NCBI RefSeq assembly: GCF_030268685.1 | Contig: NZ_BSRQ01000034.1 | Location: 1 to 61,647 of the forward strand | Reading direction: 5' to 3' | Length of the DNA stretch: 61,647 nucleotides | Origin: Microtetraspora sp. NBRC 13810 | GTDB lineage: Bacteria; Actinomycetota; Actinomycetes; Streptosporangiales; Streptosporangiaceae | Shown here: positions 50,921 to 59,755 of the stretch, piece after piece | Numbering within the stretch: the stretch's first letter is position 1 | Layout: the number at the start of each line of letters is the position of its first letter | Notes under the pieces: generated by a model | The model's input: only the letters and a program-made list of their open reading frames with translations | Told to the model about the DNA's origin: nothing | The model's database searches: none | Made by a program: the position numbers and the translations under genes

Positions 50921-52480
50921 GTGTTCACGTTGACAACGCTGGTGCGGGACGCGGCGCTGAAGCTCAGGATCCTGGTGCCCGGCCCGCCCGGGGCGATGGA
51001 CGAGCCCGTCGCCTGGGTGCACAACACCGAGCTGCCCGACCCGTCCGAGTACGTCAGGGAGCGCGAGCTCGTGCTCACCAACGGCCTGTGGGCGGGCCGG
51101 ACGACCCCGGCGGCCTTCGTGTCCGGCGTACGGCGGGCGAACGCGGCGGGCATCGTGTTCGGGCTCCGGGCGGCCGTGCCGCGCACGCCGCGGGGCCTCG
51201 TGGCCGCCTGCGCGGAGGCCGGCCTGCCGTTGCTGGAGATCTCCGCCGAGGTGCCGTTCACCGCCGTCTCCGAGGCGGTCGCCGCGATGTACGCGGACCG
51301 CCGCCAGGAGACGCTGATCGGCATGGTGCACCGGGGCGACGCGCTGGCCACGGCGATCTCCCGCGGCGCGGGCGCCTCCGGCGTGCTGGACGTGCTCAGG
51401 CGCGACCACGACCTGCCGCTCGCCGTGGTCGACCGGATGGGCAGGCCGCTCGCCGCGGCCGGCGCCGACCTGGACGCCGGGCAGCTCGCCGCGGTGGCCG
51501 CCGGGCTGACCCGGCGCCCGCCCGCGCTGGAGGCCGACCTCGGCGCCGCCGGGCCCGCGGCCCTCTTCCCGGTGGGCGCGGTCGGCGAGGACGACGCGGC
51601 GCTCGTCTGCCTGCGCCCGCTGACGGCGCTGGACCGGGCCGAGCGGGAGGCGCTGGAACAGGCCGCCCGGTTCCTCAGCCTGGAGGTGGCCAGGCGGCAG
51701 GCGGTCCAGGCGATCGAGATGCGCTTCGCCGACGAACTGCTGGAGATGGTGCTGTCCGGCGCGCGGCGGGCCGGTGAGGTGCCCGACCGGCTGCGCGCGT
51801 TCGGCGTGGACCCCGGAGGGCCGCTCGCCGTCTGCGCGGTCGCCTTCGCCGGGGCGGAGGCGGCCACGCTGGACGGCCTCGCCGAGACGGCCGGCGAGTT
51901 CCTCGCCGCGGAGGGCGTGCCCGCCGTGGTCACCGGCGGCACCCAGGACGTCGTCGTCGTGCTGTCCTGGCGGCGTCCGGAGGGCGACCTCGTCCCGCTG
52001 GCGGAGCGGCTGACCGGGGCGGTGGGCGGGCGGTTCCCCGGCCGGCGGCCGGTCGCCGGGGTCGGCGGGATCGCCGCGCACGCGGCCGGCCTGCGGGGCC
52101 CCCTGGTGCGGGCACGGGACGCCTGCCGGGTGCTCCGCCGCACCCGGGGCGGCCCCGCCGTACGGGCCTTCGCCGAGCTGGGCACCCACCGCCTGCTGCT
52201 CGGCACGGCCGACCCGCGGACCCTGCGCGCCTTCTCCCGCGACCTGCTGGCCCCGCTCCGCGAGCACGACGCCCGCCGCGGCGGCGACCTGGAACCCACC
52301 CTGCGCGCCTTCCTGGACCACGACGGCCAGTGGGCGGTCACCGCGGCGGCCCTGCACGTCCACGTCAACACCCTGCGCAACCGGCTGGCCAAGGTCGCCG
52401 AGCTGACCGGCAGGGACGTCGTCCGCACCGAGGACCGCGTCGACCTCTTCCTCGCCCTGGCGGCCGACGCCCTGGAGTGA
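50921..52480 (+). CDS. PucR-family transcriptional regulator
   Basis: About 519 residues. The N-terminal purine-catabolism-regulator-like domain reads FTLTTLVRDAALKLRILV, then WVHNTELPDPSEYVRERELV and LVLTNGLW. A GGDEF-like middle follows, then a C-terminal PucR HTH (WAVTAAALHVHVNTLRNRLA). GTG 50921 puts the domain at the N-terminus; an earlier GTG at 50888 adds 11 residues. Such regulators often control nitrogen compound use (purines, amino acids, polyamines). It converges with the Old Yellow Enzyme/DUF1989 operon, with only 3 bp between stops. Confidence 0.88.
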   Translation: MFTLTTLVRDAALKLRILVPGPPGAMDEPVAWVHNTELPDPSEYVRERELVLTNGLWAGRTTPAAFVSGVRRANAAGIVFGLRAAVPRTPRGLVAACAEAGLPLLEISAEVPFTAVSEAVAAMYADRRQETLIGMVHRGDALATAISRGAGASGVLDVLRRDHDLPLAVVDRMGRPLAAAGADLDAGQLAAVAAGLTRRPPALEADLGAAGPAALFPVGAVGEDDAALVCLRPLTALDRAEREALEQAARFLSLEVARRQAVQAIEMRFADELLEMVLSGARRAGEVPDRLRAFGVDPGGPLAVCAVAFAGAEAATLDGLAETAGEFLAAEGVPAVVTGGTQDVVVVLSWRRPEGDLVPLAERLTGAVGGRFPGRRPVAGVGGIAAHAAGLRGPLVRARDACRVLRRTRGGPAVRAFAELGTHRLLLGTADPRTLRAFSRDLLAPLREHDARRGGDLEPTLRAFLDHDGQWAVTAAALHVHVNTLRNRLAKVAELTGRDVVRTEDRVDLFLALAADALE

Positions 52481-52483
52481 CCC

Positions 52484-53611
52484 TCAGCCTCGGCCGGCCC
52501 ACCGCCGCGCGTTGCTCAGCGTCGCCAGCGGCTCCAGCATCCCGTGGTCGAACGCCTCCAGCGGCGTGCCGCCGGCCAGCCTGCGGGGCAGGTCCGGGTT
52601 GGCGAGGGCGCCCCTGGCGATGGACAGCACGTCGGCGTGGCCGTCGGCCAGCACCTGCGCGGCCTGGTCCAGGTCGTGCATGCCGCCGTTGGCGATCACC
52701 GGCAGGCCGGTCACCCGGCGGGCCAGACCGGTGATCGTGGTGCCGTCGTCCAGGCGTGCCGTCTCGATCCAGTCCCGGCCCTCGCTGGCGATGTGCAGGT
52801 AGGTCGCCCCGGCGCCGGCCACCGCGCGGAAGATCGTCTCCGCGTCCTTCGCGCCGCCCGGCCAGCGGTAGACGTAGTCGTTCACCTTCCCCTGGGACAG
52901 CCGGATCCCGACCGGGAACCCGGCGCCCACCTCGGCGCGGATCGCCGCCACCACCTCGGCGGCGAAACGCACCCGGTTCTCCACCGGTCCGCCGTAGGAG
53001 TCGGAGCGCCGGTTGGTGTAGTCGGTGAGGAACTGGTCGGGCAGGTACCCGTTGGCGCCGTGCACCTCGACCCCGTCGAAGCCCGCCTCGCGCGCCCTGG
53101 CCGCCGCCCCGGCGAAGCCGCGGACCGCCTGCTCGATGTCGGCCGCGCCCATCTCGACGGGGACCGGCCAGGGACCCTGCCCGCCGTAGTCGGACATCTT
53201 CTCGCCGAGGGGCTGGACGGCCGAGGGGCCCGCGGTGTCCTCGCGGTAAGCGTTGCCCTGGGAGATCGCGCCCGCGTGCATGAGCTGCGCCACGATCGGC
53301 GCCCCCGTGGCGTGCACCCGGCCGACGACCTCCCGCCAGCCGGCCACGTGCGCGTCGGAGGCGAGGCCCGGCTGGTTGAGGTAGCCCTGGCTGTAGGCGG
53401 TGTCGGTGTAGGTGCCCTCGGTGATCAGCAGGGCGAAGCCGCCGCGGGCGAAGGCGGCGTAGTAGTCCGCCATCTCCTCGGTGGGGATCCCGCCGGGGGT
53501 CGCGGAGACCCGGGTCATGGGCGCGACCGCGAGGCGGTTGGCGATCTCCAGGCCGCCGATCCGCGCGGGCCGCAGCGCCGGGTGCGTGGCGGGGACTGCT
53601 GAGGTGGTCAT
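52484..53611 (-). CDS. NADH:flavin oxidoreductase, Old Yellow Enzyme family
   Basis: A 375-residue FMN TIM-barrel enzyme. It shows NRLAVAPMTRVSATPGGIPT, the substrate-binding pair in FDGVEVHGANGYLPDQFL, and the YGGPVENRVRF motif. It reduces activated C=C bonds or related substrates with NAD(P)H. ATG 53611 is preceded by AAGGAG overlapping the stop of the DUF1989 gene, so both are in one operon. Confidence 0.9.
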   Translation of the reverse strand: MTTSAVPATHPALRPARIGGLEIANRLAVAPMTRVSATPGGIPTEEMADYYAAFARGGFALLITEGTYTDTAYSQGYLNQPGLASDAHVAGWREVVGRVHATGAPIVAQLMHAGAISQGNAYREDTAGPSAVQPLGEKMSDYGGQGPWPVPVEMGAADIEQAVRGFAGAAARAREAGFDGVEVHGANGYLPDQFLTDYTNRRSDSYGGPVENRVRFAAEVVAAIRAEVGAGFPVGIRLSQGKVNDYVYRWPGGAKDAETIFRAVAGAGATYLHIASEGRDWIETARLDDGTTITGLARRVTGLPVIANGGMHDLDQAAQVLADGHADVLSIARGALANPDLPRRLAGGTPLEAFDHGMLEPLATLSNARRWAGRG

Positions 53612-53615
53612 CGGG

Positions 53616-54296
53616 TCACTCCTTGTCGGGCGCGGCTTGGGGAAGGTCGATCGCCAGCGGTGTCGGGTCGCCGCCGTTGATCTGCACGAGGTCCTGCGGG
53701 CAGGCGGAGACCACCAGGAGGCAGTCCATCAGCGCCTCGAAGGTGATCGAGTCTCCGGGCTGGGAGACGGCGGGCAGCCAGCTCAGCCGCCCGTCCCCGG
53801 CCACCGGGATGCGCATGAACACGTTCACCGGCTGCGGTGTCACGGGTACGGCGAGGCCCAGCCCGGCGAGCGACTCGCGCAGGTTCTCCGCGCACGACCG
53901 GTGCGGCCTCTCCGCGCCGAGCAGCGCGTAGCGGGCCGGATCGCAGGCCGCGATCAGCATGTCGTGCGCGCCGGGGGAGGTGTCGGCCACGAGGCCGAGG
54001 ATCGGGCGGCGGCGGTCGGTGACGAACTCCTCCCCGATCGCGGGGAAGAGCCGCCCGGTCGAGGCGCGGGTGTGCGCGGCGCTCAGGTGCTCGGCCGGGT
54101 CGGCGGCGGCGAACGCGAAGAGGTCGCCCACCTGCCCGCCTTCGACGTCGACGACGCTCACCCGCCGTCCCGCCGGCACGCGCACGGCCCGCGCCTCACG
54201 TGCGGGCACGGATGTCCGCAGGGTTGCAGGCGTGAATGTCATGCCGGTAGCCAACCATCGTCCGGTGGCATCCCGCCATGGAGGTTCGCACAGCAT
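53616..54296 (-). CDS. DUF1989 / urea carboxylase-associated family protein
   Basis: About 226 residues of the family found next to urea carboxylase genes: RRVSVVDVEGGQVGDLFAFA, then HTRASTGRLFPAIGEEFVTD, DMLIAACDP and the C-terminal Cys in CLLVVSACPQD. Conserved His/Cys residues suggest metal binding, but the activity is not established for this member. The start at ATG 54296 is chosen because GGGAGG sits 6 bp upstream; the internal ATG 54242 has no clear ribosome site. First gene of a two-gene operon with the Old Yellow Enzyme homologue. Confidence 0.8.
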   Translation of the reverse strand: MLCEPPWRDATGRWLATGMTFTPATLRTSVPAREARAVRVPAGRRVSVVDVEGGQVGDLFAFAAADPAEHLSAAHTRASTGRLFPAIGEEFVTDRRRPILGLVADTSPGAHDMLIAACDPARYALLGAERPHRSCAENLRESLAGLGLAVPVTPQPVNVFMRIPVAGDGRLSWLPAVSQPGDSITFEALMDCLLVVSACPQDLVQINGGDPTPLAIDLPQAAPDKE

Positions 54297-54413
54297 GTGC
54301 CGCCTCCCATGGCCGATCCTCCAGGTGGTTCTCCTCCCGGCGGCGGATGAAATTTCCTTTCGGTACACCTTTAGGTCTTGAAGGATGTAACCAGCGCGCG
54401 GTTAGGTTCGGTC

Positions 54414-57400
54414 GTGAACCATGGTCTCCGCCCCCTGGGCGTGGTCGCGCTTGCCCTCCTGCTGGCCTCCGGCGCCGCCGCCGGGCCCGCGCTGGCCGAA
54501 CCCGCCCCACCCTCCACCATCGCGGAGGACGCCCCCAGGGCGTCGTCCTACCCGGCCGCCTCCACCCTGCTCGTCGAACCCGGCGCGCAGAGCCTGGAGA
54601 CGTCCACGAAGACCCGGCCGGTCGCCCCCGGCGTCACACTCACCTCCTTCGACCGCTACGACGCCGCAGGATGGCTGCGCGCCGACGCCGTCTCCGCCGA
54701 CCTCGCCGGCGGCGTCAGCGCCGACTACGTCTACTCGGGCGAGGTGTCGAAGACCGAGCCGCTGTCCGGCCCCGCCCGGCGCTCCCGCGCCGTCGCCGCG
54801 GTCAACGGCGACTTCTTCGACATCAACAACTCCGGCGCCGCCCAGGGCATCGGCGTGCAGAACGGCGCGCTCGTCCAGTCGCCGACCGTGAACCACAACG
54901 CGGCCGTGGCCATCAGCCCCGAGGGCATCGGCCGGGTGCTCCAGATGACCTTCGACGGCACCGCGACCCCCGCCGGCGGCGCCCCCATCAAGCTGACGCA
55001 GTTCAACCAGCTCGTCCAGGCCGGCGGAGTCGGGCTGTTCACCCCGCTGTGGGGCTCCTACACCCGCACCCGCGCGGTGGACGGCGCCGTCGTCGTCGCC
55101 GAGGTCGTGCTCAAGGACGGCGTCGTCGCCGAGGTGCGCACCGCCGCCGGCGCCGGCCCGATCCCGGCCGGCACCACGATCCTGCTCGGCAGGGACGCCG
55201 GCGCCGCCCCGCTCGCCGCGCTCAGGCCCGGCGACCGCGTCGACGTGCGGTACGCGCCGAAGGCGTCCGACGGCGAAGCGGTGAAGGCGGCCATCGGCGG
55301 CAGCGCGGTCATCGTCAGGGACGGCGTCCCGCAGCCGAACGGCGACCCCGCCGCCGCGCCGCGCACCGCCCTCGGCTTCTCCGCCGACGGCCGCAAGATG
55401 TACATGCTCACCGTCGACGGCAGGCAGGCGGACAGCCGCGGCGTCACGCTCGCCGAACTCGGCCGGATGATGGCCGGCCTCGGGGCGCGCAACGCCCTCA
55501 ACCTCGACGGCGGCGGCTCCTCCACCATGCTCGCCCGCGAGCCCGGCTCGGCCGACGCCCAGGTGGAGAACAGCCCGTCCGACGGCGCCGAGCGGCACGT
55601 GCCCAACGGCCTCGCCCTCTACGCCGCGCCCGGCAGCGGCAGGCTCAAGGGCTTCTGGGTGGAGACCGCGAGCGACCCGGCCAGGGCGCCCGGCGTCGGC
55701 CCGGTCACCGGCGGACGCCCCGACCGCGTCTTCCCCGGCCTGACCCGCGAGCTCACCGCGGCCGGCTACGACGAGACGTACGGCCCCGCGTCCGGCGCCC
55801 CCACCTGGCGGGCCGGCGGGCTGCTGAACGGCCGGGTGGACCGCGACGGCACCTTCCACGCCCTCCTGCCCGGCAAGGTCACCGTCACCGCCCAGCGCGG
55901 CGGCGCCAGGGGCGACATCGACCTGACGGTCCTGCAGCCCCTCGCCCGGATCGGCGGCACCACCGACCGGGTCGGCCTCGGCGGCGCGGACGGCACCGGC
56001 ACCTTCGGCGTCGTCGGCTACGACCGCAACGGCAACACGGCGCCCATCGAGCCCGCCGACGTGCGACTCGACTACGACCGCACGCTGATGGACGTGACCG
56101 CCACCGCGCAGGGCTTCTTCACCGTCAAGGCGAAGAAGGACGTCGGATCCGGCCTGGTGACCGTCACGGCCGGCGGGAAGACGACCGCCGTCCCGGTGAC
56201 CGTCGGCCTGGAGGAGGTCCCCGTCGCCGCCTTCGACGACGCCGCCTCGTGGACCTTCGCCTCGGCGCGGGCCACCGGCTCGCTCGGCGCCGCCCCCGGG
56301 CAGAGCGGCGGCGGCCTGCGGCTCTCCTACGACTTCACCCAGTCCACCGCGACCAGGGCCGCCTACGCCAGCCCGCCCCAGCAGATCACCGTGCCCGGCC
56401 AGCCGCAGGCGTTCGGCCTGTGGATCAACTCCACCGGCAGGGGCGAGTGGCCGAGCCTGGAGTTCTACGACTCCCAGGGCCAGTCGCAGATCCTCCGCGG
56501 CCCCTACCTGACCTGGACCGGCTGGCGGTACGTCGAGTTCGCCGTGCCGCCCGGCGTGAGCTACCCGCTCAGGCTGCGCCGGTTCTACGTCGCCGAGACC
56601 AAGGCCGACCAGTCCTACACCAACGAGATCCTCGTCGACGGCCTGGTGGCCAAGGTGTCCCCGACGGTGAACGCGCCGGAACAGGAGAAGGTCGCCGACC
56701 CCGTCGTACGGCCGGGCGCCGAGATCGCCGCCAAGTCGTGGCGGTTCGCGGTCATGTCGGACGCGCAGTTCGTGGCCAGGAACCCGGACAGCGACCTGGT
56801 CGCGAACGCCCGCCGCACGCTCCGTGAGATCAGGGCCGCCCGCCCGGACTTCCTGATCATCGCGGGCGACCTGGTGGACGAGGCCTCGCCCGAGGACTTC
56901 GCGCTGGCCAGGAAGGTGCTGGACGAGGAACTGGGCGGCGCCCTGCCCTACCACTACGTGCCCGGCAACCACGAGGTCATGGGCGGGGACATCGGCAACT
57001 TCGAGGCGGCGTTCGGCGACCCGTACACCAGCTTCGACCACAACGGGACCCGGTTCGTCACGCTGGACACCTCGCGGCTCAACCTGCGCGGCGGCGGCTT
57101 CGAGCAGATGGCCATGCTGCGCGAGCGGCTCGACCGGGCGGCGAAGGACCCGAAGATCGGCTCGGTGGTGGTCGTGTTCCACGTGCCGCCGCGCGACCCG
57201 ATGCCGGTGAAGGCCAGCCAGCTCGGCGACCGCAAGGAGGCCGCGCTGGTCGAGGGCTGGCTCGCCGACTTCCAGCGCACCACCGGCAAGGGCGCGGCGT
57301 TCATCGGCGCCCACGTCGGCACGTTCGACGCCTCCCGGATCGACGCCGTGCCGTACTTCATCAACGGCAACTCGGCCAAGACGCCGTCCGCCGCGGCGGA

Positions 57401-57824
57401 TGACGGCGGCTTCACCGGCTGGTCGCTGTGGGGCGTCGACCCGGTCTCGGAGCAGGAGGCGGAGCAGGTGCGGCGCAACCCGTTCGCCGACGCCCCGTCG
57501 TGGATCGGCGCGCAGGTCCGCCCGCACGTCGACGAGCTGACCCTCGCCGTGCCCGGCCCGGTCAAGGTCGGCACGCCCGCACGGGTCACCGCCACCGTCA
57601 CCCAGGGCGCCCGCCAGGTGCCCGTCGCCCACCCTGTCTCGGCCGACTGGTCGGGCTCGTCCAACCTGCACATCGGGGACCGGGACGGGGCCGACCGGCG
57701 CGACATCGCCGCGTTCGACCCGCGGACCGGCACGCTCACCGCCCTGCGCGGCGGCCAGGTGACGCTCACCGTCAAGGTGAACGGCGTCGCCCGCACCGCC
57801 ACCGTCACCCTCCAGCAGAGGTAG
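54414..57824 (+). CDS. Secreted phosphodiester glycosidase / metallophosphatase fusion
   Basis: About 1136 residues. The signal peptide (LGVVALALLLASGAAAGPALA) is followed by a NAGPA-like phosphodiester glycosidase domain to about residue 400 (AAVNGDFFDINNSGAAQGIG; NALNLDGGGSSTML). A middle part has Ig-like and carbohydrate-binding-like beta domains (about 430-780). A calcineurin-like metallophosphatase domain comes next (FAVMSDAQF, LIIAGDLVDEAS, VPGNHEVMG, VVFHVPP, GAHVG), with a final Big2-like domain. The enzyme could remove sugar-phosphate caps and then the phosphate, perhaps from wall polymers; this is inference. The start is GTG 54414; a TTG at 54378 is also in frame. Confidence 0.85.
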   Translation: MNHGLRPLGVVALALLLASGAAAGPALAEPAPPSTIAEDAPRASSYPAASTLLVEPGAQSLETSTKTRPVAPGVTLTSFDRYDAAGWLRADAVSADLAGGVSADYVYSGEVSKTEPLSGPARRSRAVAAVNGDFFDINNSGAAQGIGVQNGALVQSPTVNHNAAVAISPEGIGRVLQMTFDGTATPAGGAPIKLTQFNQLVQAGGVGLFTPLWGSYTRTRAVDGAVVVAEVVLKDGVVAEVRTAAGAGPIPAGTTILLGRDAGAAPLAALRPGDRVDVRYAPKASDGEAVKAAIGGSAVIVRDGVPQPNGDPAAAPRTALGFSADGRKMYMLTVDGRQADSRGVTLAELGRMMAGLGARNALNLDGGGSSTMLAREPGSADAQVENSPSDGAERHVPNGLALYAAPGSGRLKGFWVETASDPARAPGVGPVTGGRPDRVFPGLTRELTAAGYDETYGPASGAPTWRAGGLLNGRVDRDGTFHALLPGKVTVTAQRGGARGDIDLTVLQPLARIGGTTDRVGLGGADGTGTFGVVGYDRNGNTAPIEPADVRLDYDRTLMDVTATAQGFFTVKAKKDVGSGLVTVTAGGKTTAVPVTVGLEEVPVAAFDDAASWTFASARATGSLGAAPGQSGGGLRLSYDFTQSTATRAAYASPPQQITVPGQPQAFGLWINSTGRGEWPSLEFYDSQGQSQILRGPYLTWTGWRYVEFAVPPGVSYPLRLRRFYVAETKADQSYTNEILVDGLVAKVSPTVNAPEQEKVADPVVRPGAEIAAKSWRFAVMSDAQFVARNPDSDLVANARRTLREIRAARPDFLIIAGDLVDEASPEDFALARKVLDEELGGALPYHYVPGNHEVMGGDIGNFEAAFGDPYTSFDHNGTRFVTLDTSRLNLRGGGFEQMAMLRERLDRAAKDPKIGSVVVVFHVPPRDPMPVKASQLGDRKEAALVEGWLADFQRTTGKGAAFIGAHVGTFDASRIDAVPYFINGNSAKTPSAAADDGGFTGWSLWGVDPVSEQEAEQVRRNPFADAPSWIGAQVRPHVDELTLAVPGPVKVGTPARVTATVTQGARQVPVAHPVSADWSGSSNLHIGDRDGADRRDIAAFDPRTGTLTALRGGQVTLTVKVNGVARTATVTLQQR

Positions 57825-57844
57825 TCCCCGGCCGCGCCGCATCC

Positions 57845-57873
57845 CGGCCGGACGGCTCCCCGCCGTCCGGCCG
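57845..57873. terminator. Bidirectional terminator
   Basis: CGGCCGGACGGC (57845-57856) pairs perfectly with GCCGTCCGGCCG (57862-57873) around a 5-nt loop, between the convergent glycosidase and TetR genes. Confidence 0.75.
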
Positions 57874-57905
57874 CCCGGTGCCCCGGACCGGCGGGAGCGC
57901 CCGCC

Positions 57906-58487
57906 TCACTCGGCGGGCACCGCCGGGCGGGCCCGCCCGGCGGCGGCGAGGAGCTGGACGGCCGCCGCCCTGGCCTGGGCGGCCGGGGCGGGGGTGGCGA
58001 AGATGCCGGCGGTGACCATGGCGCCCTCGGCCAGCAGGAGGAGCTGGTCGGCGAGCGGCTCGGGCAGGCCGGCGGCGGCGGTCAGCTCGCGCAGATAGCG
58101 CCTGAAGGCCAGCTTGTGCTTGCGGGCCTGGGCGGCGATGGTGGCGGAGGTGGCGCCCAGCTCGCCGTAGGAGTTGATCCACGCGCAGCCGCGGAAGGCG
58201 GGCTCGCCGAACCACAGGCCGAGCCAGTCGAACACCGCGAGGATCCGCTCCCCGGGGTCCTCGAACGCCTCGACGTGCCGGGCCAGCCGCCGCCGCCAGC
58301 TCACGTCACGGCGTTCGAGGTAGGCCTCGACGAGGAGCTCCTTGGTGGCGAAGAGCTGGTAGAGCCGCTTGAGCGACACCCCGGAGAGGCCGCGGATGTC
58401 GTCCATGCCGACGGCCTGGATGCCCCGGCTGTAGAACAGCTCCTCCGCCGCGTCGAGCGCGAGATCCCGCGCCGCCTCCCGATCCAC
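57906..58487 (-). CDS. TetR-family transcriptional regulator
   Basis: A 193-residue regulator. The N-terminal HTH reads GIQAVGMDDIRGLSGVSLKR, followed by LYQLFATKELLVEAYL. The C-terminal ligand domain is Trp/Leu-rich (FDWLGLWFGEPAFRGCAWIN). GTG 58487 has GAGGG upstream. It lies 62 bp downstream of the FUSC-type exporter gene on the same strand and may regulate it. Confidence 0.9.
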   Translation of the reverse strand: MDREAARDLALDAAEELFYSRGIQAVGMDDIRGLSGVSLKRLYQLFATKELLVEAYLERRDVSWRRRLARHVEAFEDPGERILAVFDWLGLWFGEPAFRGCAWINSYGELGATSATIAAQARKHKLAFRRYLRELTAAAGLPEPLADQLLLLAEGAMVTAGIFATPAPAAQARAAAVQLLAAAGRARPAVPAE

Positions 58488-58549
58488 CTCATCACCCTCG
58501 TTCGTGCCTCGCGGAGAGAACCGGCGTTCCCTAGGGTAACCGCAAAAAT

Positions 58550-59617
58550 TCAGACCCGGGGCGGCAGCGCGGCCCTGGAGGCGTCGCGGTCCATGCCCGT
58601 CGCCTGGAGCAGGTCCACGGCGATCGACCGCACCTGGGCCGTCATCACGTCGGCCGAGAAACCGCCGGGCTCGCCGGGATCGTCGCCCAGCTCCGGGACG
58701 GCGCCGAGCACCCTGGCCCGGGCCGCCTTCGGCTCGCGCCCGCCGGACAGCTCCTCGTCCAGCAGCCGGGTGGCGCCGGCCAGCTCGCGCAGCACGCCGG
58801 GCAGGCCGGGCGGCATGGGCGCGCCCGCGTCCAGCGCCACGATGGTCCGCCGGGCCAGCACCCGGGTGTTGCGCAGCGCGAGGTCCAGCCGGGTGCCCGC
58901 GGTCTCGTACCGGACGAGCCCGCGCCGCCGCCGCCACTGCAACGGCGAGATGGTGGCGATCTCCCGCCCGGCCTTGAGCGCCTGGAGGAGCTCGTCCACC
59001 ACCGGCTGGGTGCCGCGCACCTCGCGCAGCGCGGCCGAGGCCAGTGCGACGTCGGACCGCTCGATGGCCTCCGCCGTGTCCTCCAGCGCGGTCGCCAGGG
59101 CCTCGAACACCGCCGAGGCGTAGCGGTGCGCGATCGCGGCCGGGCTCACCGGCAGCAGCGCGACCGCCGCGATGCCCAGGCAGCCGCCGACGAGCGTGTC
59201 CACCATCCGGTCCACGCCGCCGGTGCCGCCCGGCGGCAGCAGGGTCGCCACCAGCACGGCGGACGACCCCGCCTGCAACGTCATCACCGAGCCGCTGTCC
59301 AGGAAGACCGCCACGCCCATGGCCAGCGCGACCACGAGGGTGATCTGCCAGGCGCCGCCGCCGATCTGCGAGATGAGCAGGTCCCCGACGCCCACTCCCA
59401 GGCTGACCCCCACGACCAGCTCCACCAGCCGGCGCAGCCGCCTGCCGAGGGCCACGCCGATGCACACCACCACCGCGATCGGGGCGAAGAACGGACGGGG
59501 ATGCCCGAGCACGTCCCTGGCCACGATCCAGGCGAGCCCGGCGGCCACGGCGCACTGGATGATCGTCGGCGCCATCAGGGTCAGCCGCCGCCGTCGTTTC
59601 CGCAACGCCTCTTTCAC
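58550..59617 (-). CDS. FUSC-family (aromatic acid exporter-like) membrane protein
   Basis: A 355-residue protein. The N-terminal half has about five or six helices (LMAPTIIQCAVAAGLAWIVA; PFFAPIAVVVCIGVALG). The C-terminal half is a soluble helical domain, as in the FUSC/DUF939 group. R-R-x-x-E (LRRLVELVVGVSLGVGVG) after the second helix is a family mark. It likely exports aromatic or other organic acids; the substrate is unknown. GTG 59617 has GGAAAGG upstream. Confidence 0.85.
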   Translation of the reverse strand: MKEALRKRRRRLTLMAPTIIQCAVAAGLAWIVARDVLGHPRPFFAPIAVVVCIGVALGRRLRRLVELVVGVSLGVGVGDLLISQIGGGAWQITLVVALAMGVAVFLDSGSVMTLQAGSSAVLVATLLPPGGTGGVDRMVDTLVGGCLGIAAVALLPVSPAAIAHRYASAVFEALATALEDTAEAIERSDVALASAALREVRGTQPVVDELLQALKAGREIATISPLQWRRRRGLVRYETAGTRLDLALRNTRVLARRTIVALDAGAPMPPGLPGVLRELAGATRLLDEELSGGREPKAARARVLGAVPELGDDPGEPGGFSADVMTAQVRSIAVDLLQATGMDRDASRAALPPRV

Positions 59618-59755
59618 TGCCCGGCCTTTCCGTTCGTCCCGCCCGTCCGGCGATCTCACCGAAGTCTCAACGGTTCGCATCCCGGGCACCTTCCCGGAGA
59701 TCGCTCCGCCATCCTGGGCCTTCCGTTCCGCCGCGGCACGGGTGAGGGTGATCAC

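Noticed and set aside
54402-57842. An 1146-codon minus-strand open frame opposite the phosphodiester glycosidase
   Set aside because: Same shadow composition. The plus-strand frame has a signal peptide and catalytic motifs.
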